From Staphylococcus pseudoxylosus (GTDB lineage: Bacteria > Bacillota > Bacilli > Staphylococcales > Staphylococcaceae), in contig NZ_RCVN01000003.1 in NCBI RefSeq assembly GCF_003697915.1, positions 165,310 to 229,309 on the forward strand: DNA of 64,000 bases. Direction: 5' to 3'. The position numbers were made by a program, and so were the translations under genes. This document shows, piece after piece, positions 54,740-63,359 of the stretch (position 1 is its first letter; each line of letters starts with the position of its first letter). Under the pieces are notes generated by a model. It made no database searches and was not told where the DNA came from. It saw only the letters and a program-made list of their open reading frames with translations.

Positions 54740-55909
54740 ATGACAGTCGGTATTGATCAAATTAATTTTTATGTTCCAAGATTTTATGTAGATATGGCTA
54801 AACTTGCCGAATCACGTCAAGTGGACCCAAACAAGTTCTTATTAGGCATCGGCCAAACTGAGATGTCAGTAAGTCCTATGAGTCAAGATATTGTTTCGAT
54901 GGGTGCTAATGCTGCAAAAGCCATCGTGACAGAAGAAGATAAAAAACAAATCAGTATGGTTATTGTTGCAACTGAATCTGCAATAGATTCAGCAAAAGCT
55001 TCAGCAGTGCAAATACATAACTTGTTAGGTATTCAACCATTTGCTCGTTGTATTGAAATGAAAGAAGCATGTTATGCTGCAACACCAGCTATCCAATTAG
55101 CTAAAGATTATTTAGCGCAACGCCCAGATGAAAAAGTACTTGTCATTGCAAGTGATACTGCGCGTTATGGTTTAAATTCTGGTGGCGAACCTACACAAGG
55201 TGCAGGTGCAGTTGCTATGATGATATCACAAAACCCACGTATTCTTGAACTAAATGATGATGCAGTTGCTTTCACTGAAGACGTATATGATTTTTGGCGT
55301 CCAAGCGGACAACCTTATCCACTTGTAGATGGTGCATTATCAAAAGATGCATATATTCATTCATTCCAAGAAAGTTGGCAAGAATATGCACGTCGTTACA
55401 ATAAATCACTAGCTGATTTCAGCTCTTTATGCTTCCATGTGCCATTTACTAAAATGGGTAAAAAAGCACTTGATTCAATTTTAACAGATGACATAGATGA
55501 AGAAACTAAAACACGCTTAACTTCTGGTTATGATGCAGCTACTTATTATAATCGTTATGTAGGTAACATCTATACAGGTTCACTATACTTGAGTTTAATC
55601 TCATTATTAGAAACGCATGATTTAGCTGCTAATGACACAATTGGTTTATTCAGTTATGGTTCTGGATCTGTTGGTGAATTCTTTAGTGGTAAAGTTGTTG
55701 AAGGCTACCAAGATGCACTTGATATCCAAGGACATAAAGATTTACTAAACAACCGTACAGAAATTTCAGTTGAAACATATGAAACTTTCTTCAACCGTTT
55801 TGATAATTTAGAATTTGATCACGAAACTGAATTAGAAAATGAAGAAAATGCAATTTTCTATCTTGAAAGCATTAACGATCATATCCGTAATTATAATACC
55901 TTAAATTAA
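54740..55909 (+). CDS. mvaS: Hydroxymethylglutaryl-CoA synthase
   Basis: A 389-aa enzyme that condenses acetyl-CoA with acetoacetyl-CoA to HMG-CoA. The nucleophilic cysteine is in [13 protein letters not shown] (about residue 111), the general acid/base glutamate in [12 protein letters not shown] (about 79) and the histidine in [14 protein letters not shown]. It follows S. aureus MvaS closely ([13 protein letters not shown]...). The ATG at 54740 is chosen because that is where the family begins; AAGGTG lies 12 bases before it, a rather long gap. Divergent from thiolase and mvaA. Confidence 0.95.
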   Translation: MTVGIDQINFYVPRFYVDMAKLAESRQVDPNKFLLGIGQTEMSVSPMSQDIVSMGANAAKAIVTEEDKKQISMVIVATESAIDSAKASAVQIHNLLGIQPFARCIEMKEACYAATPAIQLAKDYLAQRPDEKVLVIASDTARYGLNSGGEPTQGAGAVAMMISQNPRILELNDDAVAFTEDVYDFWRPSGQPYPLVDGALSKDAYIHSFQESWQEYARRYNKSLADFSSLCFHVPFTKMGKKALDSILTDDIDEETKTRLTSGYDAATYYNRYVGNIYTGSLYLSLISLLETHDLAANDTIGLFSYGSGSVGEFFSGKVVEGYQDALDIQGHKDLLNNRTEISVETYETFFNRFDNLEFDHETELENEENAIFYLESINDHIRNYNTLN

Positions 55910-55950
55910 GTTTTAAATCACTTATTCTTATCTCTTTATAAATTAATGTG

Positions 55951-55985
55951 AGGCTGGGACAAAATTTTATTTGTCCCAGCCTTAA
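55951..55985 (+). terminator. Terminator of mvaS
   Basis: AGGCTGGGACAAA (55951-55963) pairs perfectly with TTTGTCCCAGCCT (about 55970-55982). The GGCTGGGACA arm is a very common staphylococcal intergenic terminator sequence. Confidence 0.85.
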
Positions 55986-56108
55986 TCGTTTGTTATATCT
56001 GTATAAAATAAATACATAGATAATCATAGTGTCGAATTCAACTTTTATCAAAGTAAGTACATTGTGTTGCTCTTAAGCTGATATCATTCAAAGTATTGGA
56101 AGTGAATC

Positions 56109-56333
56109 TGCTTTTACATTCACAGGTGTATCATAATAGCGGCGCCTATCTCTCAGGCGTCAATTTGACGTAGAGAAAAGGTGTATAAAGTGATGTTTAT
56201 TTCGTTCACTTGTTTCTCCCTTTTCTATAAAGGAACGGCGAAAAATTAATTATTAGTTCTACTCATAATGTCATTTGCGTATAGTATTGCTATCACTACT
56301 TCCCTTGTTTTCTCCTTGATATATCAATACTAA
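56109..56333 (+). pseudogene. Possible decayed type I toxin locus or structured leader
   Basis: GCGCCTATCTCTCAGGCGTC (56142-56161) with CAATTTGACGTAGAG gives nested stems: CGCCT/AGGCG, or CGTCAA/TTGACG closed by CTCT/AGAG. AAAAGGTG, a ribosome binding site, follows, then ATG at 56193. The ORF reads 18 codons to a TAA (56247) and continues in the same frame through a hydrophobic stretch (LLVLLIMSFAYSIAITTSLVFSLI) to 56333. From memory this leader resembles that of staphylococcal holin-like/SprG-type toxin mRNAs, and the broken frame suggests decay. I cannot verify this without a search. The rest of the spacer 55910-56402 holds only two terminators. Confidence 0.35.
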
Positions 56334-56335
56334 AA

Positions 56336-56391
56336 AAGGTGCTTAATCATAGGAATGCTTTAAAACACACCCATGATTTAAACACCTCATT
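56336..56391. terminator. Terminator of the betaine transporter gene
   Basis: AGGTGCTTAATCAT pairs with ATGATTTAAACACCT, with one mismatch, around a 22-base loop; A-run on the left and T-rich right flank serve both directions. Confidence 0.65.
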
Positions 56392-56402
56392 CTTATAATG
56401 GT

Positions 56403-57974
56403 TTATTTCTTGTCATTTGCTTCTACTTGTTTTTTATAAATTTCATACTGCTTTTCGTTTGGTTGTAACGATAAACCTAATTGTTTTCTTTCTTCATTAC
56501 CATCTTTATATAATGAAATCATCATTAATATCACAACAACACTAAACGGTAACGCCGAGATAATCGCTGCTGATTGCAAAGCGTCTAATCCCGTATCTCC
56601 ACCAGCAAGTAATAATACATAAGCAATAGCAGCCAACGCTAATCCCCAAATGATTTTGATAAAACCTGAAGGATTTAATGTGCCATAAGCTGTTTGCATT
56701 CCTAATACAAATGTTGCTGAATCCGCTGAAGTAATAAAGAATGAAGCAATCAATGCTAACGCAATAATTGATAAGATGAAGCCAAATGGTAGTTCATTAA
56801 ATATACCAAATAATTGCGTCTCAGGAGGTAATTTGAAAATCTCACCATGTGTTTGTCCTACATCAATTCCTGTAGCACCAAAAGCACTAAACCATATGAT
56901 ACTAATTACTACTGGCACACCTAATACTGCTATAACAAATTCACGTATACTACGCCCTTTTGAAATTCTAGCTATAAAAATACCTACAAATGGACTCCAG
57001 CTCATCCACCATCCCCAGTAGTAGATTGTCCAACTTTGAAGCCATTCAGCTTTTTGTTCATTTAGCGGAGCTACATCTAGACTATTAAAGATTAATGTAT
57101 TTAAATAGTCTCCTGTACCACTTGTCATCATATTAACGATTAACAACGTAGGACCCACTATAAAAATAACTACTAATAATAAGCCAGCTAAAAACATATT
57201 TAAATTACTTAAATATTGAATCCCTTTACTCAAACCACTCCAGGCACTATATAAAAATAAGACGGTAACCACTGCAATAATGATACCTTGAATAAGCGCA
57301 TTGTTAGGGATACCAAATAAGTAATTTAAGCCTCCATTAATTTGAATTGCACCAACACCAAGTGACACTGCCACCCCAATAATTGTTGCAAACACACTTA
57401 ATACATCCACTATAGCACCAATCGGACCATCAACCTTATCGCCTAATACAGGTCGTAATGTTCTAGAAATCAATCCATTTTCACCTTTACGGAATTGCGA
57501 GTATGCTAATCCTAATGCCACTACACCATATACAGCCCATGGATGAAATCCATAATCAAGAAATGATGATCTAAATGCTTCTGACATTGCCGCTTTTGTT
57601 TCCGGATCGGCAGTAGGTGGTGCTAGATAATGCGATATAGGTTCAGAAGCCCCATAGAATACGAGACCAATTCCCATACCTGCACTAAATAGCATTGCCA
57701 ACCACGATACCGTATGAAACTCCGGTTTATCAGACGGTTTTCCTAGTTTTAACTTTCCAATCGGACTGAATACTAAAAATACACAAAAGCCTAAAACAAC
57801 TGTGTAAAGTAGCATGTAATACCAGCCAAATGTTTTTGTTACCCACGTCGATATGTATCCTGTTATTTCTCCAAATTGGGTTGGAAAAATTGCACCAATA
57901 AGTACTAACAAACCCACAATTGTTGCTGAAAAAACAAATACACTTGAAAATCGCTTTTCATCGTCACCCAAAAT
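56403..57974 (-). CDS. opuD2: BCCT-family glycine betaine transporter (OpuD-like)
   Basis: A 523-aa, 12-helix sodium-coupled importer. The betaine/carnitine/choline signature is visible as GMGIGLVFYGASEPISHY, and the substrate tryptophan box as WTIYYWGWWMSWSPFVGIFIARISKGRS in two parts; the charged C-terminal tail (EKQYEIYKKQVEAND) could sense osmotic change. It imports glycine betaine as osmoprotectant. The start is probably TTG at 57974, spaced behind AGGTGG; a GTG three codons earlier overlaps that site. Choline or proline betaine are possible alternatives. Confidence 0.9.
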   Translation of the reverse strand: MLGDDEKRFSSVFVFSATIVGLLVLIGAIFPTQFGEITGYISTWVTKTFGWYYMLLYTVVLGFCVFLVFSPIGKLKLGKPSDKPEFHTVSWLAMLFSAGMGIGLVFYGASEPISHYLAPPTADPETKAAMSEAFRSSFLDYGFHPWAVYGVVALGLAYSQFRKGENGLISRTLRPVLGDKVDGPIGAIVDVLSVFATIIGVAVSLGVGAIQINGGLNYLFGIPNNALIQGIIIAVVTVLFLYSAWSGLSKGIQYLSNLNMFLAGLLLVVIFIVGPTLLIVNMMTSGTGDYLNTLIFNSLDVAPLNEQKAEWLQSWTIYYWGWWMSWSPFVGIFIARISKGRSIREFVIAVLGVPVVISIIWFSAFGATGIDVGQTHGEIFKLPPETQLFGIFNELPFGFILSIIALALIASFFITSADSATFVLGMQTAYGTLNPSGFIKIIWGLALAAIAYVLLLAGGDTGLDALQSAAIISALPFSVVVILMMISLYKDGNEERKQLGLSLQPNEKQYEIYKKQVEANDKK

Positions 57975-58097
57975 TTGCACCACCTAAATAAATTATTATT
58001 ATGTTGTACAGAATAACACACTGAAGATAGTAATCAACTTTCCATAAAATCCAGTATATTTATTTATACATATTTTATTTTTTGAAAATGCAAAATA

Positions 58098-58128
58098 AAC
58101 AGCACCAAACTCACGGCTTGGTACTGTT
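58098..58128 (-). terminator. Terminator overlapping the ogt stop codon
   Basis: AACAGCACCAA (58098-58108) pairs with TTGGTACTGTT (58118-58128) with one mismatch. The right arm lies inside the last codons of ogt, so the terminator is partly coding; A-rich sequence follows on the left. Confidence 0.65.
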
Positions 58129-58644
58129 TTTAGGTTTGTAAAACTGAGTCATATCTAATTGTTCTAATTTTAATAATTCAATTTTAGTGTCAATGCCACC
58201 ACCATAACCTGTTAAACTTCCATCTTTCCCCACAACTCTATGACATGGGATGATAATAGAAATTGGATTACTTCCAACTGCTCCCCCTACAGCTTGGGAA
58301 GACATTTTCTCTTTACCTCTTTCTAGCGCTACTTTTTGGGCAATATCACTATAAGTTACCGTTTCTCCATGTGGTATTTCTAACAATATTTTCCAAACTG
58401 TTTCTCTAAAGGGAGTCCCTATCGCCTTCAAAGGAAAATCTATTTTAGGTTTATTTCCTGAGAAATAGCTATCTAACCAACGTGTAGCTTGTTCAAATAC
58501 TGGTTGATCTTTTTCAATTAATTTATCATCATAATGTGATTCAATGTCTTGATGGTTTGGTAACCACAAACCTGTAATACTTTCTCCGTCAGAGGTTAAG
58601 GTGATTTGGCCAATCGGTGATTGATAAGTTGTTTTATAATACAT
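58111..58644 (-). CDS. ogt: Methylated-DNA--protein-cysteine methyltransferase
   Basis: A 177-aa suicide repair enzyme that takes methyl groups from O6-methylguanine. The acceptor cysteine is in ISIIIPCHRVVGKDGSLTGYGGG; the helix-turn-helix with the arginine finger is VTYSDIAQKVALERGKEKMSSQAVGGAVGSNP (in parts). It is complete with its N-terminal domain. The 3' end overlaps a terminator. Single gene. Confidence 0.94.
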   Translation of the reverse strand: MYYKTTYQSPIGQITLTSDGESITGLWLPNHQDIESHYDDKLIEKDQPVFEQATRWLDSYFSGNKPKIDFPLKAIGTPFRETVWKILLEIPHGETVTYSDIAQKVALERGKEKMSSQAVGGAVGSNPISIIIPCHRVVGKDGSLTGYGGGIDTKIELLKLEQLDMTQFYKPKNSTKP

Positions 58645-58758
58645 AATATCCCTCTTTCCACCCTTTTAATTTGTTATCATCATAAAACTTTATTTGTTTT
58701 ATGTAAATACTTGAGGGTATGTACAACTCATATAGCATTTAACTCTAGGAGGTTCTAT

Positions 58759-59031
58759 GTGAGTCACTTCAAACAAAATAACAAAAGTATCGGCCTAAAT
58801 TTCCATAAAAATCCAACATCCGACCGTATTACATTAATTTATAAAGCGCTCTACCAATTAAATGATATTATCTTAGGTTTAATATTCCTATGTGGTAGCT
58901 TTTTATTTTTCAACAGTTCAACTGTAACAACTGGTACTGTATTATTCGTTATAGGCAGTATTCAAATGACTATAAGACCTTTGATTGCATTTACTCACGA
59001 TTTACATTTAGCTTTTAAACATAAATTATAA
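58759..59031 (+). CDS. YrhK-like small membrane protein
   Basis: A 90-aa protein that starts with GTG at 58759 behind a perfect AGGAGG, six bases away; the long open frame upstream overlaps ogt antisense and is not used. Two membrane helices (about residues 32-50 and 57-75) are followed by RPLIAFTHDLHLAF. The pattern LYQLNDIILGLIFLCGSFLFF plus GTVLFVIGSIQMTIRP is that of YrhK family proteins of unknown function. It ends in a terminator shared with a drug-exporter gene. Confidence 0.72.
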   Translation: MSHFKQNNKSIGLNFHKNPTSDRITLIYKALYQLNDIILGLIFLCGSFLFFNSSTVTTGTVLFVIGSIQMTIRPLIAFTHDLHLAFKHKL

Positions 59032-59041
59032 CTTAAGGTAA

Positions 59042-59081
59042 AGAGGCGTAGCGAAACTAAGTCTTTGACTTTTACGCCTCT
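59042..59081. terminator. Bidirectional terminator
   Basis: AGAGGCGTA (59042-59050) pairs with TACGCCTCT (59073-59081); AGTCTTTGACT in the loop forms a second small stem. Confidence 0.75.
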
Positions 59082-59134
59082 ACTCCTAATGATTAACATC
59101 TTAACCTGAAACCATTTACGCATAATTTAACAAA

Positions 59135-60535
59135 TTAACTTGTTTTCAGTCTAGTTTTAATCTTCCTAGTTGGAATAATCAGCGCACTCGCTAACACGCC
59201 ACAAACAACTAAACATGTCCCTACGATAAAACCTATACTCGCCGCTACTTCCATGCTATGGCCACTTTGTATTACAGCTGTATAAATGGAGGTCATAATT
59301 GCGATACCAAATGCACCGCCTAGTGTAGATCCCATTTTAAAAATACCTGATGCTACTCCTACTTTTTCAGCTGGTGTAGTTGATACAGCCGTACTTAGAG
59401 CTGGCGTTGCAAACAAGCCTGTTCCTCCTCCAAAACATACTGCCCCTATTAACGCGACAATTATATATAGCGGTTTATCAAAGAAAGTTAAACTAAATAG
59501 TAATATGCCTAAAGCTGTAAAAATCGGCCCGATAACCATTGCACGTTTCGCTCCAAAACGTTTAATACTTTTCTCACCTAAACGAACAACAAGTAATAAT
59601 GTAATTAAATAAGGTAGCGTGAGCATACCAGCCTGGAACGCATTCAATTTCAATCCACCTTGTGCATGCATGTTAAACAAAGCGATAACACCTACACCTG
59701 TATTCAATAAAAAGTTTGCCAACACTGCGCCTATATATGGTCTATTTTTAAATAACTCTAAATCAATAAAAGGTGTTTGTTTGGACTTTTCAAATTTATA
59801 AAACACAAAAATACACACGAAAAATAGTAAACTTAAGACTAATGTAGGTGTACTTAACCATCCAATTTTATAGCCTTGTGTAATCACGAAACTAATACTT
59901 GCAATCATAATTACAAATATAGTAAGTCCTACATAATCAAACTGATTAGATGTTGATTTAACTAATTTACTTTCAGGTAAATTGTTCAACAAGAATAACG
60001 CCAAAAGAGATAATATAATAGATAATACAAAAATCGATTGCCACGATATAAATGTCGCCATTGCACCTGCAAAAAAAGAAGATAAACCAGTACCACCAAA
60101 TGCGCCTATAGACCAATAACTTAACGCTTTTTGTCTCTCATCACCTTCAAAAAAGTCATTTACTATTGAAATTGTAGCCGGCATTATAATAGCTGCTGAT
60201 AGTCCTTGTACTACTCTCCCCATGAGTAATAAAACAACATTTCCAGAAACGATTAGCATAAGTGAACCTATAATACTAAGTATCAATGCGATTCTAGTCA
60301 TTTTCACCTTACCAAGTTTATCTGAAAAATTACCCGCTACAACCATAAATACGCCAGTAACAAATGAAGTTAAGCTAATTGAAATATTAACTATATTTGG
60401 ACTAGTACCAAATGCTGATTGTATCTTTGGCCCTATATTTAAAAAAGACTGCGCAAACAGCCAATAAGTTAATATAGATAATACAATGCCGGTCAATAAC
60501 TTACTTCCCGAAAAAATTTTAGTGTTTTCTGTCAT
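59135..60535 (-). CDS. DHA2-type MFS multidrug exporter
   Basis: A 466-aa major facilitator with 14 predicted helices. Motif A-like GNFSDKLGKVKMTR, motif with RVVQGLSAAIIMPATISIVNDFF and GVASGIFKMGSTLGGAFGIAI are typical of drug:H+ antiporter-2 proteins (SdrM/QacA type). The start is the ATG at 60535; a longer open frame upstream has no ribosome binding site, whereas AGGGGATG stands just before this ATG. It is clearly related to the partial exporter at the right edge of the window. Substrate unknown; toxic cations or antibiotics are expected. No regulator gene lies next to it. Confidence 0.85.
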   Translation of the reverse strand: MTENTKIFSGSKLLTGIVLSILTYWLFAQSFLNIGPKIQSAFGTSPNIVNISISLTSFVTGVFMVVAGNFSDKLGKVKMTRIALILSIIGSLMLIVSGNVVLLLMGRVVQGLSAAIIMPATISIVNDFFEGDERQKALSYWSIGAFGGTGLSSFFAGAMATFISWQSIFVLSIILSLLALFLLNNLPESKLVKSTSNQFDYVGLTIFVIMIASISFVITQGYKIGWLSTPTLVLSLLFFVCIFVFYKFEKSKQTPFIDLELFKNRPYIGAVLANFLLNTGVGVIALFNMHAQGGLKLNAFQAGMLTLPYLITLLLVVRLGEKSIKRFGAKRAMVIGPIFTALGILLFSLTFFDKPLYIIVALIGAVCFGGGTGLFATPALSTAVSTTPAEKVGVASGIFKMGSTLGGAFGIAIMTSIYTAVIQSGHSMEVAASIGFIVGTCLVVCGVLASALIIPTRKIKTRLKTS

Positions 60536-60759
60536 AAAAGCATCCCCTATATTTAAATATAAATTCAATCCATATTTATAAAAATTCAAAACATTAATCA
60601 ACGCTACATGTTCGAAGTGTTGTATTTTACTATTAGACACATGTTTCTCTCTTTTATAAATACTTACACTATAAATGTTATCACTTTTCTAACATAAAAG
60701 TGCTGAATTTAGTTTAATTTAAAGAATTTTCAGATAATATAGGTGAAAAACTTTTTCAT

Positions 60760-61455
60760 TTAGTCAAAATAGTTTCTTAATTGCATGTTTGAAATATTTT
60801 TAAAGTAATATTTACGATGTATACCTTTTCTATTCGTTACAAAATGAAATATTGATTGCTCAGATATTAAGAGTTCATTTAAAATATCGACGCCTTGTTC
60901 TGTTTGTGAAATCATATTTTGAGTTAAAAGTTTATTATGCTTTCCTTCTAACTCTCCTACATACCAGTACACATGGAGTGGCTGTTTAAGAATTTCATGC
61001 TCTCTCATATATTTTAAAAACCCAGGATACCATATTGATGGCGATATTAATATAAAACTACCAAAAGCATTCTTCTCTGTTAAAAGTCCATACAACGATA
61101 CTAGTCCACCTAACGATGCACCTGCGATAGCTATATCTTTATGTTCCTTAGAAATACTGAAACATTTTTTCAAATACGGTAATAATTCACTAGCTATCCA
61201 TACTAAATAGTCGTCTGCCTTACCATCATATTCAATTCCATTTATGTTTGTGTACCAAGGTGTGTAGTCTTGCTTTCTGTCTTTAGGAACAACCCCTGCA
61301 AACACTACGTCTTCCTTTAGATCTTTAAATAAATAGTCGCCATCTTGTACTATAACTAATGGATAAGACTTCCCTTCAGTCTTAAAATAGTTTTTTGGTA
61401 GTTTTATTTTTATCTCATGATGCTGAAAATAAATACTTACTGTGTTTAAATTCAT
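60760..61455 (-). CDS. Alpha/beta-hydrolase, enterochelin esterase-like
   Basis: A 231-aa soluble esterase. The nucleophile elbow is AIAGASLGGLVSLYGL and the end has FHFVTNRKGIHRKYYF with the likely catalytic histidine. The pattern is that of the esterase D / Fes-BesA-IroE group, which hydrolyses siderophore triesters, but many relatives act on other esters. No siderophore genes or Fur box are near, so a siderophore role is not supported. It lies 50 bases downstream of the GIY-YIG-like gene and may be co-transcribed with it. Confidence 0.7.
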   Translation of the reverse strand: MNLNTVSIYFQHHEIKIKLPKNYFKTEGKSYPLVIVQDGDYLFKDLKEDVVFAGVVPKDRKQDYTPWYTNINGIEYDGKADDYLVWIASELLPYLKKCFSISKEHKDIAIAGASLGGLVSLYGLLTEKNAFGSFILISPSIWYPGFLKYMREHEILKQPLHVYWYVGELEGKHNKLLTQNMISQTEQGVDILNELLISEQSIFHFVTNRKGIHRKYYFKNISNMQLRNYFD

Positions 61456-61505
61456 TTCACATCACCTCACTTTAAGCATTAAAATTGAGAACAACCTATA
61501 TTAAA

Positions 61506-61970
61506 TTATAAAAAGTTATACAGTTCAATTTCATTGTCTTTTGCGTATTCTAAAGCCAGTAATTCTAATATATTGATCATTGCTGGATTCTCTTTTACTT
61601 TAATATATTGGAATTTTAAATTATAAGTTTCGGCCTTAATATTTTGTTGTTCCATTTCATCTAAGTTTTGTTGCGCACTAAACACTCTTCTAAATTTTGC
61701 TGTACCTGCATCAGATTTGGAATTAAATTGACCTAATTTATCATTCAGATCTTTTTGTGTTAATTTATACCCCGTCATAAAGCCACCTGCTTGTCCAACA
61801 AATATAGGTTTTTTGTTATTAAATATGACAAAGACACCCTTTTCATTTTCAACTACATTTCTACTTTCATTATCAAATGTTAAGGCTTTTGATTTATCAT
61901 ACTTAAAAAGTTTTTTTAATGGTTTTTTATAACTATCTAGTAATTCACTTATTTTCTTGTCGCCATTCAT
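61506..61970 (-). CDS. GIY-YIG-like protein of unknown function
   Basis: A 154-aa protein. GVFVIFNNKKPIFVGQAG resembles the GIY-x(10-11)-YIG core with F and V substitutions, and KDLNDKLGQFNSKSDAGTAKF occupies the place of the Rl..H segment with Lys where the catalytic arginine is expected. The late glutamate may be in NPAMINILELLALEYA. This suggests a GIY-YIG fold, perhaps without normal nuclease activity. The start could be any of the ATGs at 61979, 61973 or 61970; AGGATGATT places the last two best. Function unknown. Confidence 0.5.
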   Translation of the reverse strand: MNGDKKISELLDSYKKPLKKLFKYDKSKALTFDNESRNVVENEKGVFVIFNNKKPIFVGQAGGFMTGYKLTQKDLNDKLGQFNSKSDAGTAKFRRVFSAQQNLDEMEQQNIKAETYNLKFQYIKVKENPAMINILELLALEYAKDNEIELYNFL

Positions 61971-62097
61971 CATAATCATCCTTCATCTTTTTATTGTCAT
62001 TCTATATATACACTCAATAGTTAGTTCATAAACTTTTATGACAATATTAAAGTGATGTATTTAAATAATAGTTTAATCATCATTATTACAACATAAT

Positions 62098-62144
62098 TTA
62101 AGACACCTTGATGCTATAAAGTGGATAGTCATCGAGGTGTCTTA
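62098..62144 (-). terminator. Terminator of the M20 amidohydrolase gene
   Basis: TAAGACACCTTGATG (62098-62112) pairs with CATCGAGGTGTCTTA (62130-62144), mismatched at one position, around a 17-base loop. Confidence 0.8.
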
Positions 62145-62153
62145 AATATGGGT

Positions 62154-63329
62154 TTATTTTAAATAGTTTAATACAGTAATGCCTACCGCTTCCGCAGAAA
62201 CTCGCATTGCTTTTTCACTAATTGTGAATTTAGGATGATGATGAGGATGAATCTCCCCATTTTCTGGTGCTGCACCTGCATATATAAATGTACTTGGTAG
62301 CACTTTAGCATAATATGCAAAATCTTCAGATGGTGGTTGTGGTTCACATCTTTCTACTTTTTTAATTGCATCTGTTTCTGCATTTTCAATAGCATCCACT
62401 ACAAAACGTGTGAATGCTTGATCGTTGTATAGCGCAGGATAATCGTCATGATATTCTAACTCACAAGTTACACCAAACATTGATTCTAAACCCTCTGATA
62501 AGCGTGTAACTTCATTTTTAATAGTACGTTTTGTATCGTCTGTTAATGCTCGAACATCTCCCTCAATAACGATGCTATCTTTGATGACATTAAATTGACC
62601 CTTACCATCAAATGAACCAATCGTTACGACGCCCGTTTCAAATGGGTTCAATCGTCTTGATACAATCGTTTGAGCAGCATTAACAAAATACGCACCAGCA
62701 ACTATAGCATCGTTTGCTGTATGTGGTGATGAACCATGACCACCTTGGCCTTTTACTGTAAGTTTAAAAAAGTCTCTTCCAGTTTGTACGTTACCTTCAC
62801 GATAAAAAACCGTTCCAGTAGGCATATGGCTCATGACATGAACACCTAACACATGATCTACACCATCTAACACGCCATCTTTAATCATTGCTTGCGCGCC
62901 TCCTGGTGGCACTTCTTCTGCAGGTTGGTGAATAACTACTACTTTGCCATTAAATTGTTCTTTTAATTCTATTAATGTTTCTGCAAGTATTAACATGTAT
63001 GCTGTATGAGCATCGTGACCACATGCATGCATCACACCTTTATTTTTTGAAGCAAAGGATAAACCTGTATCTTCTTGAATTGGTAACGCATCAAAATCAG
63101 CCCGAATAGCAATTGTTTTGCCAGGTTTCCCACTATCAATTGTCACTTTTAATCCGTTAGGCCCTATGTTAGTTTCTACATCACAATCTTTATTTCTATA
63201 AAACTCTTCAATATATTTTGGCGTTTGCTCTTCATGAAACGATAGTTCAGGATATTGATGTAGAAATCGACGAATTTCAATCATTCGTTCTTCTTTATCT
63301 TTCAATAATTCTATTAATTCTTTCACCAT
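62154..63329 (-). CDS. M20 family amidohydrolase (hippurate hydrolase / N-acyl-aminoacylase type)
   Basis: A 391-aa peptidase-family M20D enzyme. Metal ligands are visible in HACGHDAHTAYML (Cys-Gly-His-Asp), HQPAEEVPPGGA (tandem Glu), LGVHVMSHMP (His) and EIHPHHHPKF near the C-terminus (His). It hydrolyses N-acyl amino acids; N-acetyl-diaminopimelate deacetylase and hippuricase are common labels and the substrate is open. It is not close in detail to the two ArgE/DapE-type enzymes in this window, which have GHMD in place of CGHD. Single gene with its own terminator. Confidence 0.85.
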   Translation of the reverse strand: MVKELIELLKDKEERMIEIRRFLHQYPELSFHEEQTPKYIEEFYRNKDCDVETNIGPNGLKVTIDSGKPGKTIAIRADFDALPIQEDTGLSFASKNKGVMHACGHDAHTAYMLILAETLIELKEQFNGKVVVIHQPAEEVPPGGAQAMIKDGVLDGVDHVLGVHVMSHMPTGTVFYREGNVQTGRDFFKLTVKGQGGHGSSPHTANDAIVAGAYFVNAAQTIVSRRLNPFETGVVTIGSFDGKGQFNVIKDSIVIEGDVRALTDDTKRTIKNEVTRLSEGLESMFGVTCELEYHDDYPALYNDQAFTRFVVDAIENAETDAIKKVERCEPQPPSEDFAYYAKVLPSTFIYAGAAPENGEIHPHHHPKFTISEKAMRVSAEAVGITVLNYLK

Positions 63330-63359
63330 AATAGTTCCCCCTATAACGTGATAATTACA

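Noticed and set aside
58621..58758. N-terminal extension of the YrhK-like gene
   Set aside because: It overlaps ogt on the other strand and the spacer, while a perfect AGGAGG stands six bases before the GTG at 58759.
60536..60640. 35-codon N-terminal extension of the DHA2 exporter
   Set aside because: It has no membrane-protein character or start signal; the ATG at 60535 has AGGGGATG before it and matches the usual exporter start.
60760..61455. Role of the esterase in siderophore hydrolysis
   Set aside because: Only the fold resembles enterochelin esterases; no Fur box, siderophore receptor or biosynthesis gene is near.
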